Part shown: positions 1-10,214 of the stretch, piece after piece
How positions within the stretch are numbered: the stretch's first letter is position 1
How the letters are laid out: each line of letters begins with the position of its first letter
Assembly (NCBI GenBank): GCA_019119615.1
Contig: DWWQ01000053.1
Location: 1-36,998, forward strand
Length of the DNA stretch: 36,998 nucleotides
Source of the DNA: Candidatus Alistipes stercoravium
GTDB lineage: Bacteria > Bacteroidota > Bacteroidia > Bacteroidales > Rikenellaceae
Direction of reading: 5' to 3'
Position numbers and translations under genes: made by a program
Notes under the pieces: generated by a model
The model's input: only the letters and a program-made list of their open reading frames with translations
Told to the model about the DNA's origin: nothing
The model's database searches: none

Positions 1-840
1 ATGCGGCGCTACGACCGGAGCGTCGCCTCCTTCACCGACAGCCTCAAGCATATTCTGATCGAGGAAGTTGTCGTCTCGGCCTCGCAGAAACCGCTGGAGC
101 CGATCACGAATCCCTATCAGGTGCTGGCCCGCACCTCCGTGGACTACAAAAAGATCGAGGAGGAGGGCTACACGGATCTGGAGGAGCTGCTGATGCGGCA
201 GCACGGCGTGCATATCCGGGGTGATGTCGTATATGCCTACGGCAAACCGGCCCGGTATATGATTGACGGAATACTATGGGAGCCGCATCCGCCGATTCAG
301 GTTGTCGATCCGTCATCCGGAGAGGTCGCATACAGTTTAGAACTTGAAACAACACCTGACTTCATACCGGTGGAAATGATCAAAAAGATCGATATCATCC
401 CGTCGGTCAATACGGCCTTGGCAAGTTACAACAAACTGGATACGGAAAGTTTGGGAACCTCGATTATCTCGATTACGACCAAAAACGGGGCGGAGTTGTT
501 ACAGGAGAGGGACAAGATGCCCGATTTCGAACGGTTGAATACCTCGGTTCTTGTCCCCCAGGGCTACCAGACTCCGGTCGAATTCTATGCCCCGAAATAC
601 GAGACGGCCAGACAGCGGAACGCTCCCGAGCGGGATCTGCGCACGACGCTCTACTGGACTCCGGCACTCGACATATCACCGCAGGGTACGGCCCGCATCG
701 AGTTCTACACGGCCGACGATCCTTCCCACTATGACATCCGTATCGAAGGTATCCTGCATGGCAGCGGCGATGAAAACGGCGCCGAGGGGAACGACGCCGA
801 AGGCAAACCCGCGATCCTGCACCGCGTACTGGAACTGTAA
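1..840 (+). CDS. TonB-plug-domain protein, C-terminal part (5' end outside window)
   Basis: The reading frame is open from the first base, so the true start is probably upstream and the visible 279 residues are the C-terminal part. Near residues 20-28 is IEEVVVSA, the usual entry to a plug-like domain of TonB-dependent receptors in Bacteroidetes. It is followed by a plug-like stretch (YTDLEELLMRQHGVHIRG, then a YMIDG segment near 88). The end (LYWTPALDISPQGTARIEFYTADD, residues about 219-242) resembles the closing domain of Bacteroidetes proteins that pair macroglobulin-type domains with a plug but carry no beta-barrel. No barrel follows: the frame stops at 840. The protein is likely exported to the periplasm or outer membrane, with unknown substrate. 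Family call is from motif recognition only. A strong hairpin follows the stop. Confidence 0.6.
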   Translation: MRRYDRSVASFTDSLKHILIEEVVVSASQKPLEPITNPYQVLARTSVDYKKIEEEGYTDLEELLMRQHGVHIRGDVVYAYGKPARYMIDGILWEPHPPIQVVDPSSGEVAYSLELETTPDFIPVEMIKKIDIIPSVNTALASYNKLDTESLGTSIISITTKNGAELLQERDKMPDFERLNTSVLVPQGYQTPVEFYAPKYETARQRNAPERDLRTTLYWTPALDISPQGTARIEFYTADDPSHYDIRIEGILHGSGDENGAEGNDAEGKPAILHRVLEL

Positions 841-884
841 CCAATTTCCGGACTGATCGAAGTACAACCGGCTGAAATGAAAAG

Positions 885-917
885 AGCGCGCCCCGACATT
901 ATGCCGGGGCGCTTGTT
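885..917. terminator. Bidirectional intrinsic terminator between convergent genes
   Basis: A perfect 8-bp stem, GCGCCCCG at 888-895 and CGGGGCGC at 905-912, closes a 9-nt loop. On plus it is followed by TTGTT. On minus it is followed by GCGCTCTTTT. It lies between the convergent ends of the plug-domain gene (840) and the M23 peptidase gene (934) and can serve both. Confidence 0.75.
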
Positions 918-933
918 GCCGGTTTTTACCGTT

Positions 934-2661
934 TTACCGGAAAAACGTGCGTTCCACATGGGCCGTATTTCCGCAGGCGTCCGTTACCGATAGGCGTGCG
1001 GTATGCCGTGAGCGGGTGGCGGGGGTGTCGAAGAAGTGCACGAGCGTGCCTTTCATCGGGAACCGGTCGCAGGGAACCCATTGGCCGTCGATGGTCAGCG
1101 ACCAGGCGGCGATCCCCGAAAAGTTGTCCGATGCCGAGAAGCGGAGTGCTTCCGCGCGGGATAGATCGGCCTCCGGCTCGAAGAGCGCCCTTACGCGGGG
1201 TGCCAGCGTGTCGGCCACAACAACCAGGTCGCCCGCCGAACGGGTCGAAGAACGCACGGCGCCGTTCGTATAGATACCGCCGATACATGCCAGATGCCCG
1301 TTCCGGTTGCGTATGGCCAGCATTGTGCGGGGTTGCAGTTCCCAGGGTACATCGGCGCGAACGGCGGCCCGCACGCTGCTGCGCAGGGGCGTCGTGGTCT
1401 CCAGGAAATGGTAGGCGGGCGAGAGGATGACAACCCCTTGCGGCGCTTCGGGTGCCGTGCGGATTTCGGGCTGGACGAAAATCGCCTCGTAAAGCGCTCC
1501 TTCCGGCACGGTCAGCATGGCCTCTTGCCCGATGCGGAGCGTCGAGGTCCGTGCGGGGCGGAGTGCCACGGCTCCCGAATCAACCTTTGCACGGAAACTG
1601 TCGGTGCGTCCCTGGATGTCAAATTCGAGCGTCGAGCGGTTCCCGCAGTCATCTTCGGCCTCGATGCTGATCCGTCGTATCTGACCGGGTTCCGTGCGGA
1701 TCAGCCCGCGCTCCTTCATGACGGGATAGAATACCTCGGGCGCCCGGTCGATCCGGGCCAGGCGGATTACCTCGTTGCGTGATCCTAACTGCATCGGATA
1801 GCAGCTTACGGCGTCGCAGCAGCGCGACAGGTCGTGCGTGAATCCGTCCATGCGGTATTCGAAGTAGGGCTCGCCGTCGATTGAAGCCATGAGGCGCCAG
1901 ATACCGAAGGTATTGTTCACACCGTTGCGACGGTCCGAAGCCTCGATCACGAAATACCCCCTGCGGCCCGTTCCTACGGGCTCCTCGCGTGTCAGCCGGT
2001 AACGGCCTTCGGCTTCGCGGACCACGCCGTAGCTGACGGCGCGCCGTTGTATGGCGACACCGTCCAGCGAGTCGATTTCGATGTAGTGCAGCCGCATGAT
2101 GCGGGGCGGGAGGTCGTCCGCGGGGCGGATGATCCCTTCGCGTACGACGTTGCGGAGCCGTTGTGTCGGGGTGTTGCGCAGTTCGAAATGGAGATGGGGC
2201 CCGAAGGAGGACCCGCTGTTGCCCGAGAAGCCGATCGTGTCGCCCGCCTCTACGGGCCATGTTGCGGCGTCGAACCAGAGATCTGCGCCGTTCGTGCGGT
2301 TGCGGTAGCGCTCCTTGCGGACATACTGTTCGATGTCGTTGCGGAAATGTGAGAGGTGTCCGTATACGGCCGTCGAGCCGTTCTCGAGCGTCAGGTAGAG
2401 GGCCCGGCCGTAACCTCCGGCCGAGATCGTTGCCCGCGAGACGTAGCCCCGGGCCACGGCCACGAGCGGCTTGCCCTCCACGCCGTCGGTCTTGATGTCG
2501 ATGCCTCCGTGGAAGTGGGCCGGGCGCAACTCGCCGAAGTTGGCCGAGTAGAACCTTCCGACATCCTGTACCGGATAGATATACGCCTGTTCCCCGGTGT
2601 TCTGGCCCCGGGCCGCCGTAATGCCTGCCGTTAAAAGCAGACAGGTCAATATGTGTCGCAT
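934..2661 (-). CDS. M23 family (LytM/peptidoglycan DD-metalloendopeptidase-like) exported protein
   Basis: 575 residues. The start at 2661 gives a classic signal peptide (MRHILTCLLLTAGITAARG, then Q20); longer in-frame upstream sequence runs antisense-free through recX and has no export signal. The LytM/M23 domain lies at about residues 28-165 with intact zinc and catalytic motifs: HGGID (H51, D55), GHLSH (H102, H105) and HLH (H156, H158). Enzymes of this fold cleave cross-bridges or stem peptides of peptidoglycan, or act as activators of amidases. The remaining roughly 400 residues look like beta-rich extracytoplasmic domains of unknown role. The gene is the last of the lptB-aroA-aroC-prmC-recX cluster; its start lies inside the 3' end of recX (16-bp overlap), so translation may be coupled. 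Confidence 0.85.
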   Translation of the reverse strand: MRHILTCLLLTAGITAARGQNTGEQAYIYPVQDVGRFYSANFGELRPAHFHGGIDIKTDGVEGKPLVAVARGYVSRATISAGGYGRALYLTLENGSTAVYGHLSHFRNDIEQYVRKERYRNRTNGADLWFDAATWPVEAGDTIGFSGNSGSSFGPHLHFELRNTPTQRLRNVVREGIIRPADDLPPRIMRLHYIEIDSLDGVAIQRRAVSYGVVREAEGRYRLTREEPVGTGRRGYFVIEASDRRNGVNNTFGIWRLMASIDGEPYFEYRMDGFTHDLSRCCDAVSCYPMQLGSRNEVIRLARIDRAPEVFYPVMKERGLIRTEPGQIRRISIEAEDDCGNRSTLEFDIQGRTDSFRAKVDSGAVALRPARTSTLRIGQEAMLTVPEGALYEAIFVQPEIRTAPEAPQGVVILSPAYHFLETTTPLRSSVRAAVRADVPWELQPRTMLAIRNRNGHLACIGGIYTNGAVRSSTRSAGDLVVVADTLAPRVRALFEPEADLSRAEALRFSASDNFSGIAAWSLTIDGQWVPCDRFPMKGTLVHFFDTPATRSRHTARLSVTDACGNTAHVERTFFR

Positions 2662-3167
2662 GATTCTTCGTCGTTTTTGACAAGTTCCGAAACGCACTCG
2701 AAGACGCTGTCGTATTCGTATCCGAGCGATAGTCCGTATCGGATCAGTTTGGTTTTCAATTCCCGGGGCGTTGCGCCGCGTATCGTGCGGACCTTGCGGC
2801 GGAGCTGTTCGCGGAGCCGTGCGGCCATCCCTTCGCGGTCGAGCCGCCCGAGCGCCGCATCGATCAGCCCGGCGGCAATGCCCTTGCGCTGCAGTGCCGC
2901 GCGGATCTTGTAAATGCCCCAGCCGCTCAAATGCAGCTTCTCGCGCACGAATGCCTCCGTGTAGCGGGCATCGTCGATGAAACGCTCCTGCACAAGGCGT
3001 GCAAGCACCTCGCGGATCTGCTCCCCCGTGAGTCCCCAGCCGCGCATGAGCCGCCTCGCATCGCCCTCGCACTTCTCCGCGCGGGCGCAAAGCCGCATCA
3101 ATGCGGTACGGGCCTGTTCCGGCGTGCGCGTACGTTTTTTTGTCGTTATCTGCTTTTCTTGCTGCAT
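2646..3167 (-). CDS. recX: Regulatory protein RecX
   Basis: 173 residues, within the normal RecX range. RecX proteins bind RecA filaments and limit recombinase and SOS activity in the cytoplasm. The body is built of three-helix repeats; recognisable parts are LMRGWGLTGEQIREVLARL (about 39-57), FIDDARYTEAFVREKL (about 63-78, the most conserved RecX motif FxDxxxAxxFxxxK) and WGIYKIRAALQRKG (about 82-95). The N-terminus is Lys/Thr/Arg-rich. The gene overlaps prmC upstream by 22 bp and the M23 peptidase gene downstream by 16 bp, so it is part of a compact operon. recA itself is not in the window. Confidence 0.85.
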   Translation of the reverse strand: MQQEKQITTKKRTRTPEQARTALMRLCARAEKCEGDARRLMRGWGLTGEQIREVLARLVQERFIDDARYTEAFVREKLHLSGWGIYKIRAALQRKGIAAGLIDAALGRLDREGMAARLREQLRRKVRTIRGATPRELKTKLIRYGLSLGYEYDSVFECVSELVKNDEESCDTY

Positions 3168-4009
3168 ATCATACGGGGCTTTCCGAAGAGATCCCGGCGG
3201 AGGAGTGTGTCGGTGTAGCGCTCTTCATCCAACATGCGGATGACCTCCTCTGCGGCGTGTTCGTAAATTTCGAAATAGAGCCGGCCTCCCGGGCGGAGCA
3301 TTTTTCGCCCGGCGCTGGCGATGGCGCGGTAGAAGCGGATGCGGTCGTCGTCCGGCACGAAGAGTGCCAGCGCGGGTTCGTGGTCGCGGACATTGGCGTG
3401 CATCCCGGCCCGGTCGCTCTCGGGGACGTAGGGCGGATTCGACACCAATACGTCGAACGGTTCCGGAAAGACCTCTGCAAGCTCCTTCAGAGCATCCGCG
3501 CGGCGGAATACGACCTTTGCCTCCAACGCCCGGGCATTCTCTGCGGCTATTGCCAGCGCCTGCTCCGATATATCCGCGGCATAGACCTCCGCCTCGGGCA
3601 TCTCGAGGGCCAACGTTGCGGCGATGCATCCGCTGCCCGTGCCGATGTCGAGCATCCGGACCGCTCCCTTTTCGTCGTGTGCGATCCAGGCGACCAGCTC
3701 CTCGGTCTCGGGCCGGGGAATCAATACCTCCTTTCCCACGCGGAAACGGCGGCCGTAAAATTCGGCTTCGCCCACCAGGTATTGCAGCGGTTCTCCGGCT
3801 TCGAGCCGCCGGGCAGCCGCTTCGAAGGCGGTTTCGGCGGCGGCACCGCCGGCCGATGTGAACGGTACATCGGGGTCGGCCACCAGCGCCGAGCGGGAGA
3901 TCCCCGCCAGATGGCCAACGACGGTACGGGCGATGCTGCGCGCCTCGTTCGTGTCGTAGAGAGGCACGAGCCGCTCCGTCAGTGCATGGATGGCTTCCCG
4001 GCGGGTCAT
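3146..4009 (-). CDS. prmC: Peptide chain release factor N5-glutamine methyltransferase PrmC
   Basis: 287 residues with this start. PrmC (HemK) uses S-adenosylmethionine to methylate the Gln of the GGQ motif in release factors RF1 and RF2. The SAM-binding motif LDIGTGSGCIA is visible near residue 118 and the catalytic NPPY signature (VSNPPYVPESDR) near 185. A helical N-terminal substrate-binding domain precedes them. I chose the ATG at 4009 because it forms an ATGA overlap with the aroC stop codon and yields MTRREAIHALTERL, a typical PrmC N-terminus; an in-frame ATG at 4024 would add five residues (MPLPL). The gene runs into recX by 22 bp. The methyltransferase identity is firm; the exact start is not. 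Confidence 0.87.
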   Translation of the reverse strand: MTRREAIHALTERLVPLYDTNEARSIARTVVGHLAGISRSALVADPDVPFTSAGGAAAETAFEAAARRLEAGEPLQYLVGEAEFYGRRFRVGKEVLIPRPETEELVAWIAHDEKGAVRMLDIGTGSGCIAATLALEMPEAEVYAADISEQALAIAAENARALEAKVVFRRADALKELAEVFPEPFDVLVSNPPYVPESDRAGMHANVRDHEPALALFVPDDDRIRFYRAIASAGRKMLRPGGRLYFEIYEHAAEEVIRMLDEERYTDTLLRRDLFGKPRMICSKKSR

Positions 4010-4992
4010 GAGCGGCAGCGGCATAGCAGGTCGGCCAGGGCGATGGCTACTGCGGCTTCGACGACCACGGCGGCACGCAGGGCGATGCAGGCGTCGTGGC
4101 GGCCGCGGATGACAAGCGGCTGCATGCTGTCCGTCGCCAGATCGTAGGTCAGTTGTTCGCGGGCGATGCTGGGCGTGGGTTTGATGACGGCCCGGACGAT
4201 GAGCGGGTTGCCCGTTATGATGCCGCCGTTGATGCCGCCGTCATGGTTGGTCGCCGTGAGGCCCGAGGCATCCACGATGCGGTCGTTGTACTCCGATCCG
4301 CGCATGCGGGCCGCGGCGAATCCGCTGCCGAATTCGACCCCCTTGACCGCCGGTATGGCGAAGAGCACATGGGCGATCATGCTCTCCGCCGAATCGAAGA
4401 AGGGCTCTCCGAGTGCGCCGGGCAGCCCTTCGACGCAGCACTCCACGATGCCGCCGACCGAGTCGCGGTCGTCGCGCGCCGCGATGATGACCTCCTCGAA
4501 GCGTGCGGGATCGGTGCATCCGCCGACCTCGGTCAGCCAGGTCGTGAAACTGACCCGCTCCCGGAGAATCTTTTTGGCCACGACGCCTGCGGCGACGAGT
4601 GCCACGGTGATGCGTCCCGAGAAGTGTCCGCCGCCGCGCGGATCGTTGAAACCGCCGAATTTGCGGCGTGCGATCTTGTCGGCGTGCGACGGCCGGTAAT
4701 GGGTCGTCAGGTTGCTGTAATCTCCGGACCGCGTGTCCGTATTCTCGAATTCGATGGTCAGCGGAGCTCCCGTGGTGAAACCTTCGTAGACGCCCGATAC
4801 AATCTTCGGCCGGTCGGCTTCGCGGCGGGCCGTCGTTCCTGCGGCGCCGCTGCGCCGGCGCTCCAGATCGGCCGTGAAATCCTCCTCCGAGAGCGGAATC
4901 CCGTGCGGCACGCCGTCGAGCGTGATGCCGATCTGCCGGCCATGCGACTCTCCCCAGATCGAGAGCCGGAAATGTACTCCGAATTGGTTCAT
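4006..4992 (-). CDS. aroC: Chorismate synthase (short, GGGHFSGR-type)
   Basis: 328 residues. Converts 5-enolpyruvylshikimate 3-phosphate to chorismate with reduced FMN, the last step of the shikimate pathway; aroA, which makes its substrate, is just upstream. Visible family motifs: SIWGESHG (about 11-18), NTDTRSGDY (about 93-101), RPSHAD, RGGGHFSGR (about 120-135), GGINGGI and GRHD near the end. The RGGGHFSGR variant and FGGFNDPRGGG stretch differ from the common Bacteroides-type KYGIRDHRGGGRSSARET sequence and look like the shorter clostridial type. Start at 4992 gives MNQFGVHFRLSIWGESHG, aligned with the family N-terminus. The stop codon overlaps the prmC start as ATGA. It is separated from aroA by 83 bp containing a hairpin. 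Confidence 0.9.
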   Translation of the reverse strand: MNQFGVHFRLSIWGESHGRQIGITLDGVPHGIPLSEEDFTADLERRRSGAAGTTARREADRPKIVSGVYEGFTTGAPLTIEFENTDTRSGDYSNLTTHYRPSHADKIARRKFGGFNDPRGGGHFSGRITVALVAAGVVAKKILRERVSFTTWLTEVGGCTDPARFEEVIIAARDDRDSVGGIVECCVEGLPGALGEPFFDSAESMIAHVLFAIPAVKGVEFGSGFAAARMRGSEYNDRIVDASGLTATNHDGGINGGIITGNPLIVRAVIKPTPSIAREQLTYDLATDSMQPLVIRGRHDACIALRAAVVVEAAVAIALADLLCRCRS

Positions 4993-5031
4993 GGAATATC
5001 GTTTTTTCGTTTGTTTCGCTTGTTGCTTTTG

Positions 5032-5052
5032 CCGGCTCCCGTCGGGAGTCGG
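5032..5052 (-). other. Intercistronic hairpin between aroA and aroC
   Basis: A 9-position stem around a 3-nt loop (5032-5040 with 5044-5052; one A.C mismatch on the minus strand) sits in the 83-bp aroA-aroC spacer, the only sizeable gap in this cluster. No T-tract follows it on the minus strand, so it is not a classic terminator. It may be an mRNA processing or stabilising element; that is inference. Confidence 0.4.
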
Positions 5053-5075
5053 GTATGCCCTCCCCCGCAGCCGTT

Positions 5076-6320
5076 TCAGATGCGGACCTGCTCCAGCGCC
5101 TCGAAAAACTCCGGGTAGCTCTTGGCCACGCTCTCGGCGCCGCGGATCGTAACCGCTCCGTCGGCACGCAGGGCTGCGACGGCCAGCGACATGGCCATGC
5201 GGTGGTCGTTGTGGCTGCTGACGTCGGCACCGTGAACGGCTCCGCCGCGGATCTTCATGACGTTCTCTTCGGAGGTGTCCACCTCGATACCCAGCCGGGC
5301 GTATTCGTCGCGTATGGCGTCGGCGCGGTTGCACTCCTTGTAGGTCAGGCGCGAGGTGCCGTGCAGGACGCTCACGCCGTCGGCTGCGGCGGCCAGAGCC
5401 GCCAGGGCGGGGAAGAGGTCGGGACAGTTTGTGGCGTCGAACTCGAAAGCCTGCAGCGGCCGGTGGGCCGCCGTTACGGTGTCTCCTTCATGAATTACGG
5501 CGGCTCCGGCCCGCACCAGTGCCGTGCAGATGGCCGTGTCGGCCTGCTTGGAGAGCATCGAGACGTTGCGTACGGTGATCTCGCCGGCCGTAGCTCCCAT
5601 CACCAGCAGCATTGCCGCGGCGCTCCAGTCGCCCTCGATGGCGAAATCCGTTGCCTCGTAATGCTGCCCTCCGGGGATGTAAAACTCCTCGTAGTCGCGC
5701 TGGCTGATCTCGATGCCGAATCGCCCGGCGGTGTCGAGCGTCATGTCCAGATAGGGTGTCGATACGGCCCGGCGGACGTAGAGCGTCGTATCCTCCGCGG
5801 CCCGGGGCAGGGCGAGCAGCAGTCCGGTGATGAACTGCGAGGAGACGGAGCCGTCCACCGAGACCTCGCCTCCGCGCATCGGGCCGCAGACCCGTATGGG
5901 AAGATACCCTTTCGTGTCGGTGATCTCGACACCGAGGCTTCGCAGCGGTTCGACCATCATCCGCATCGGGCGGTCGAGAATCGACCCTTCGCCCTCGATC
6001 CGGATCGGGGTGTTGCAGAGTGCCGCCACGGGGGTGAAGAGCCGTGTGGCCAGCCCCGATTCGCCGACATGAAGCCGATCGCCCCGCGGGCGGAGTCCGC
6101 CGCGGATGACGAGCGTCGCGGCATCCTCCTGCCGGACCTCGGCCCCGAGGGTTTCGATGCAGCGGAGTGCCGAGCGGGTGTCGTTGCAGAATTCGATGTT
6201 GCGCAGATGCGATACGCCCTCGGAGAGCAGCGCCGCCGCAAGGGCGCGCTGTGCGTAGCTTTTCGAACAGGGCGGCGTCAGCGTACCCTTGACGCGCCCC
6301 GGCAGAACCGTTTTGTCCAT
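5076..6320 (-). CDS. aroA: 3-phosphoshikimate 1-carboxyvinyltransferase (EPSP synthase)
   Basis: 414 residues. Transfers the enolpyruvyl group of PEP to shikimate 3-phosphate; its product feeds AroC, encoded next. Motifs seen: PPCSKSYAQRALAAALLSEG (about 16-35, phosphate-binding SKS and R), GESGLATRLFTPVAAL (about 127-142, the Bacteroidetes form of the GNAGT loop), SSQFITGLLLALP (about 201-213) and NDHRMAMSLAVAAL near the C-terminus (about 367-380), which carries the DHR motif. Start at 6320 is 3 bp past the lptB stop codon and gives MDKTVLPGRVKGTL, a usual N-terminus. The 414-residue length is normal for the Bacteroidetes form. Part of the lptB-to-M23 minus-strand cluster. Confidence 0.93.
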   Translation of the reverse strand: MDKTVLPGRVKGTLTPPCSKSYAQRALAAALLSEGVSHLRNIEFCNDTRSALRCIETLGAEVRQEDAATLVIRGGLRPRGDRLHVGESGLATRLFTPVAALCNTPIRIEGEGSILDRPMRMMVEPLRSLGVEITDTKGYLPIRVCGPMRGGEVSVDGSVSSQFITGLLLALPRAAEDTTLYVRRAVSTPYLDMTLDTAGRFGIEISQRDYEEFYIPGGQHYEATDFAIEGDWSAAAMLLVMGATAGEITVRNVSMLSKQADTAICTALVRAGAAVIHEGDTVTAAHRPLQAFEFDATNCPDLFPALAALAAAADGVSVLHGTSRLTYKECNRADAIRDEYARLGIEVDTSEENVMKIRGGAVHGADVSSHNDHRMAMSLAVAALRADGAVTIRGAESVAKSYPEFFEALEQVRI

Positions 6321-6323
6321 GGA

Positions 6324-7196
6324 TCAGTCGTTTTTCTGCGAAGCCTCCTTCTCGGCGGGTGCAGCGGCGATCTGCGTCGTTTCCGCTTCCGTTGCTTCGG
6401 TCCGGGCCTGCATCTCCTCGCCCTTGCGGTTTTTCATCTCCTGGGTCAGCTGGTGGCTCTTCTTGAGTTCGAAATGCTGTCCGAGGTAGACCTTGCGGAC
6501 CATGGGGTCGGCGGCGAGTTCCTCGGCCGTTCCGGCCTTGAGGATCTTGCCTTCGTAAAGCAGGTAGGTGCGGTCAGTGATGGCAAGCGTCTCGTCCACA
6601 TTGTGGTCGGTGATGATGACGCCGATATTCTTGTGTTTGAGCGTGGCGACGATCGACTGGATATCCTCCACGGCAATGGGGTCCACACCGGCGAACGGCT
6701 CGTCGAGGAGGATGAAGGCCGGGTTGATCGCCACGGCGCGTGCGATCTCCGTACGGCGCCGTTCACCTCCGGAGAGCTGGATACCGAGGCTCTTGCGGAC
6801 CTTCTGCAGGCGGAACTCCTCGATGAGCGCCTCGACGCGCTCCTGCTGATACTCTTTCGAATAGGAGGTCATTTCGAGCACGGCGCGGATGTTGTCCTCG
6901 ACCGACAGGCGGCGGAATACCGAAGCCTCCTGGGCGAGGTATCCGACGCCGAGCTGGGCGCGGCGGTATACGGGCAGTCCGGTCAGTTCGCTGACCTCCT
7001 TCTGGTCGTTTTCGAGGAAAATCCGTCCCGCATTGGGCTTTATAAGGCCTACGATCATGTAGAAGGTCGTGGTTTTGCCGGCACCGTTGGGACCCAGAAG
7101 GCCGACGATCTCACCCTGATTGACATCGATCGAAACCTGGTTTACGACGGTTCGGGCCTTGTATTTTTTTACGAGTTCACTGGTGTATAGACGCAT
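6324..7196 (-). CDS. lptB: LPS export ABC transporter ATP-binding protein LptB, with extra C-terminal tail
   Basis: 290 residues. LptB powers extraction of lipopolysaccharide from the inner membrane by LptFG and its transfer through LptCA to LptDE. The ABC ATPase is complete: Walker [10 protein letters not shown] (about 35-43), Q-loop region LAQEAS, signature QLSGGERRR, Walker [11 protein letters not shown] and the H-loop TDHNV. The usual LptB fold ends near residue 240; here about 45 further residues rich in Glu, Ala, Thr and Lys follow, probably disordered. Start at 7196 ([15 protein letters not shown]) matches LptB N-termini better than the ATG 24 bp upstream, which would lie at the promoter box. 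First gene of the minus-strand cluster; divergent from recQ. Confidence 0.9.
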   Translation of the reverse strand: MRLYTSELVKKYKARTVVNQVSIDVNQGEIVGLLGPNGAGKTTTFYMIVGLIKPNAGRIFLENDQKEVSELTGLPVYRRAQLGVGYLAQEASVFRRLSVEDNIRAVLEMTSYSKEYQQERVEALIEEFRLQKVRKSLGIQLSGGERRRTEIARAVAINPAFILLDEPFAGVDPIAVEDIQSIVATLKHKNIGVIITDHNVDETLAITDRTYLLYEGKILKAGTAEELAADPMVRKVYLGQHFELKKSHQLTQEMKNRKGEEMQARTEATEAETTQIAAAPAEKEASQKND

Positions 7197-7219
7197 TGCG
7201 GAATTGCGATAAATTTTCA

Positions 7220-7227
7220 CAAAGTTA
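7220..7227 (-). promoter_or_regulatory. -7 box (TAACTTTG) for the lptB operon
   Basis: On the minus strand TAACTTTG matches the Bacteroidetes -7 consensus TAnnTTTG exactly and ends 23 nt before the lptB ATG at 7196. No well spaced TTTG was found for the -33 element, so this rests on the -7 box alone. Confidence 0.5.
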
Positions 7228-7249
7228 TGTTTTTTTCCGAAAAGTTTTT

Positions 7250-7257
7250 TATCTTTA
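7250..7257 (+). promoter_or_regulatory. Candidate -7 box (TATCTTTA) for recQ
   Basis: TATCTTTA differs from TAnnTTTG only at the last base and sits 38 nt before the recQ ATG at 7296 in an AT-rich divergent gap. The upstream region is T-rich but has no clear TTTG at 19-21 nt. Confidence 0.4.
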
Positions 7258-7295
7258 CAATGAATTTTCGAATCTTAACGGAGCAAAGCGTCTAA

Positions 7296-9488
<2,193 letters not shown>

Positions 9489-9556
9489 TCCTTGCCTGCG
9501 GGCGGACGGCTCCCGGGGTATTTATGGGGAAACCTTGAACCTTAAAATAAGTGCCT

Positions 9557-9775
9557 ATGAACAAAAAGACTTTTACTTTAGCCCTGCTGTTCCTGTGTTT
9601 GACGTTGGTGTGGTTCGGAGTCAATGTTTATTGGGACATCACCCGCCATCTGGATGTGTATAATACCGTCTTGTCGCTGCTCTTCGTCGTCTTCGGCGCA
9701 GCCATGACGTGGAATGAGGCGAAAAAGAAAAAACGCCGCCATGTTGAGGAGGTGGACAAGACCAAAATACCTTAA
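9557..9775 (+). CDS. Small two-helix membrane protein, unknown function
   Basis: 72 residues starting at the ATG at 9557; a GTG 6 bp upstream is also in frame. Two hydrophobic segments are seen: about residues 6-25 (LALLFLCLTLVWFGVNVYW) and about 35-50 (VYNTVLSLLFVVFGAAMTW). They are followed by a very basic stretch, KKKKRRH, and a short charged tail. The lysine cluster after helix two suggests a cytoplasmic C-terminus (positive-inside rule). I do not recognise the family. It lies 68 bp after recQ and 11 bp before a second small membrane protein of similar design; the two may be cotranscribed with recQ. Confidence 0.65.
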   Translation: MNKKTFTLALLFLCLTLVWFGVNVYWDITRHLDVYNTVLSLLFVVFGAAMTWNEAKKKKRRHVEEVDKTKIP

Positions 9776-9786
9776 TCGTTTGTGCT

Positions 9787-10026
9787 ATGAAGATCAATGT
9801 GATGCAGGCGGTTCGCCTGATTCTGATGGTCCTGGCCATTGCCGGCATTATCTATGCCGTGGAATATGTGCCGCGCGGCATTGCCGTGTGGTTCTGGGTG
9901 GCGCTTCTCGGTATCGGTTTTGTGGGCCTGCTCTATACGTTCCGTCTTACGCAGCGACGTCTGAAGGCGGAGCGGCAGGATGCCGCCCGGCGTGAGAAGC
10001 GTCGGAACCGGCGATCGAAGCGATAA
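9787..10026 (+). CDS. Small two-helix membrane protein with basic tail, unknown function
   Basis: 79 residues. Two hydrophobic segments, about 7-25 (QAVRLILMVLAIAGIIYAV) and about 31-51 (AVWFWVALLGIGFVGLLYTF), are followed by a strongly basic tail of about 25 residues (RLTQRRLKAERQDAARREKR and beyond) likely to lie in the cytoplasm and perhaps touch nucleic acid or lipid head groups. No family recognised. It shares the size and two-helix plus basic-tail plan of the gene 11 bp upstream, so the pair may be related or functionally linked. A strong terminator follows at 10090. Confidence 0.65.
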   Translation: MKINVMQAVRLILMVLAIAGIIYAVEYVPRGIAVWFWVALLGIGFVGLLYTFRLTQRRLKAERQDAARREKRRNRRSKR

Positions 10027-10059
10027 GTCAGGCATCCGTTCTGCGGAGCATTCCATCCG

Positions 10060-10078
10060 TCCGGCCTTCCTGGCCGGA
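10060..10078. repeat. Short perfect hairpin TCCGGCC-TTCCT-GGCCGGA
   Basis: A 7-bp perfect inverted repeat with a 5-nt loop, just before the terminator at 10090. It has no T-tract of its own and may only assist 3'-end formation. Confidence 0.4.
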
Positions 10079-10089
10079 AGACTTTGGCG

Positions 10090-10129
10090 CCCGCCTTCGA
10101 ATGAAAATTCGGCGGCGGGTTGTTTTTTC
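10090..10129 (+). terminator. Intrinsic terminator after the small membrane-protein pair
   Basis: CCCGCCTTCGAAT (10090-10102) pairs with ATTCGGCGGCGGG (10107-10119): 13 positions with one mismatch and one G.T pair around a GAAA loop, followed by TTGTTTTTTCT. It closes the recQ-side transcript. Confidence 0.85.
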
Positions 10130-10176
10130 TGATGGCATCCCGACGGATGTGCGGCGCCCGATTTTTCGCTGATCTG

Positions 10177-10207
10177 TTGGCACAAGGCATCTAAATGCGT
10201 ATCTTTG
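10177..10207 (+). promoter_or_regulatory. ksgA promoter (TTG-N20-TATCTTTG), near-leaderless
   Basis: TTG at 10177-10179, a 20-nt spacer, and TATCTTTG at 10200-10207 match the Bacteroidetes promoter. Only 7 nt separate the -7 box from the ksgA ATG at 10215, so transcription should begin at or beside the start codon. Confidence 0.8.
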
Positions 10208-10214
10208 TCGCGTC

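Noticed and set aside
5055..7190. 711-codon open frame opposite aroA and lptB
   Set aside because: Both aroA and lptB are clear on the other strand with complete motifs; this frame is a composition artefact.
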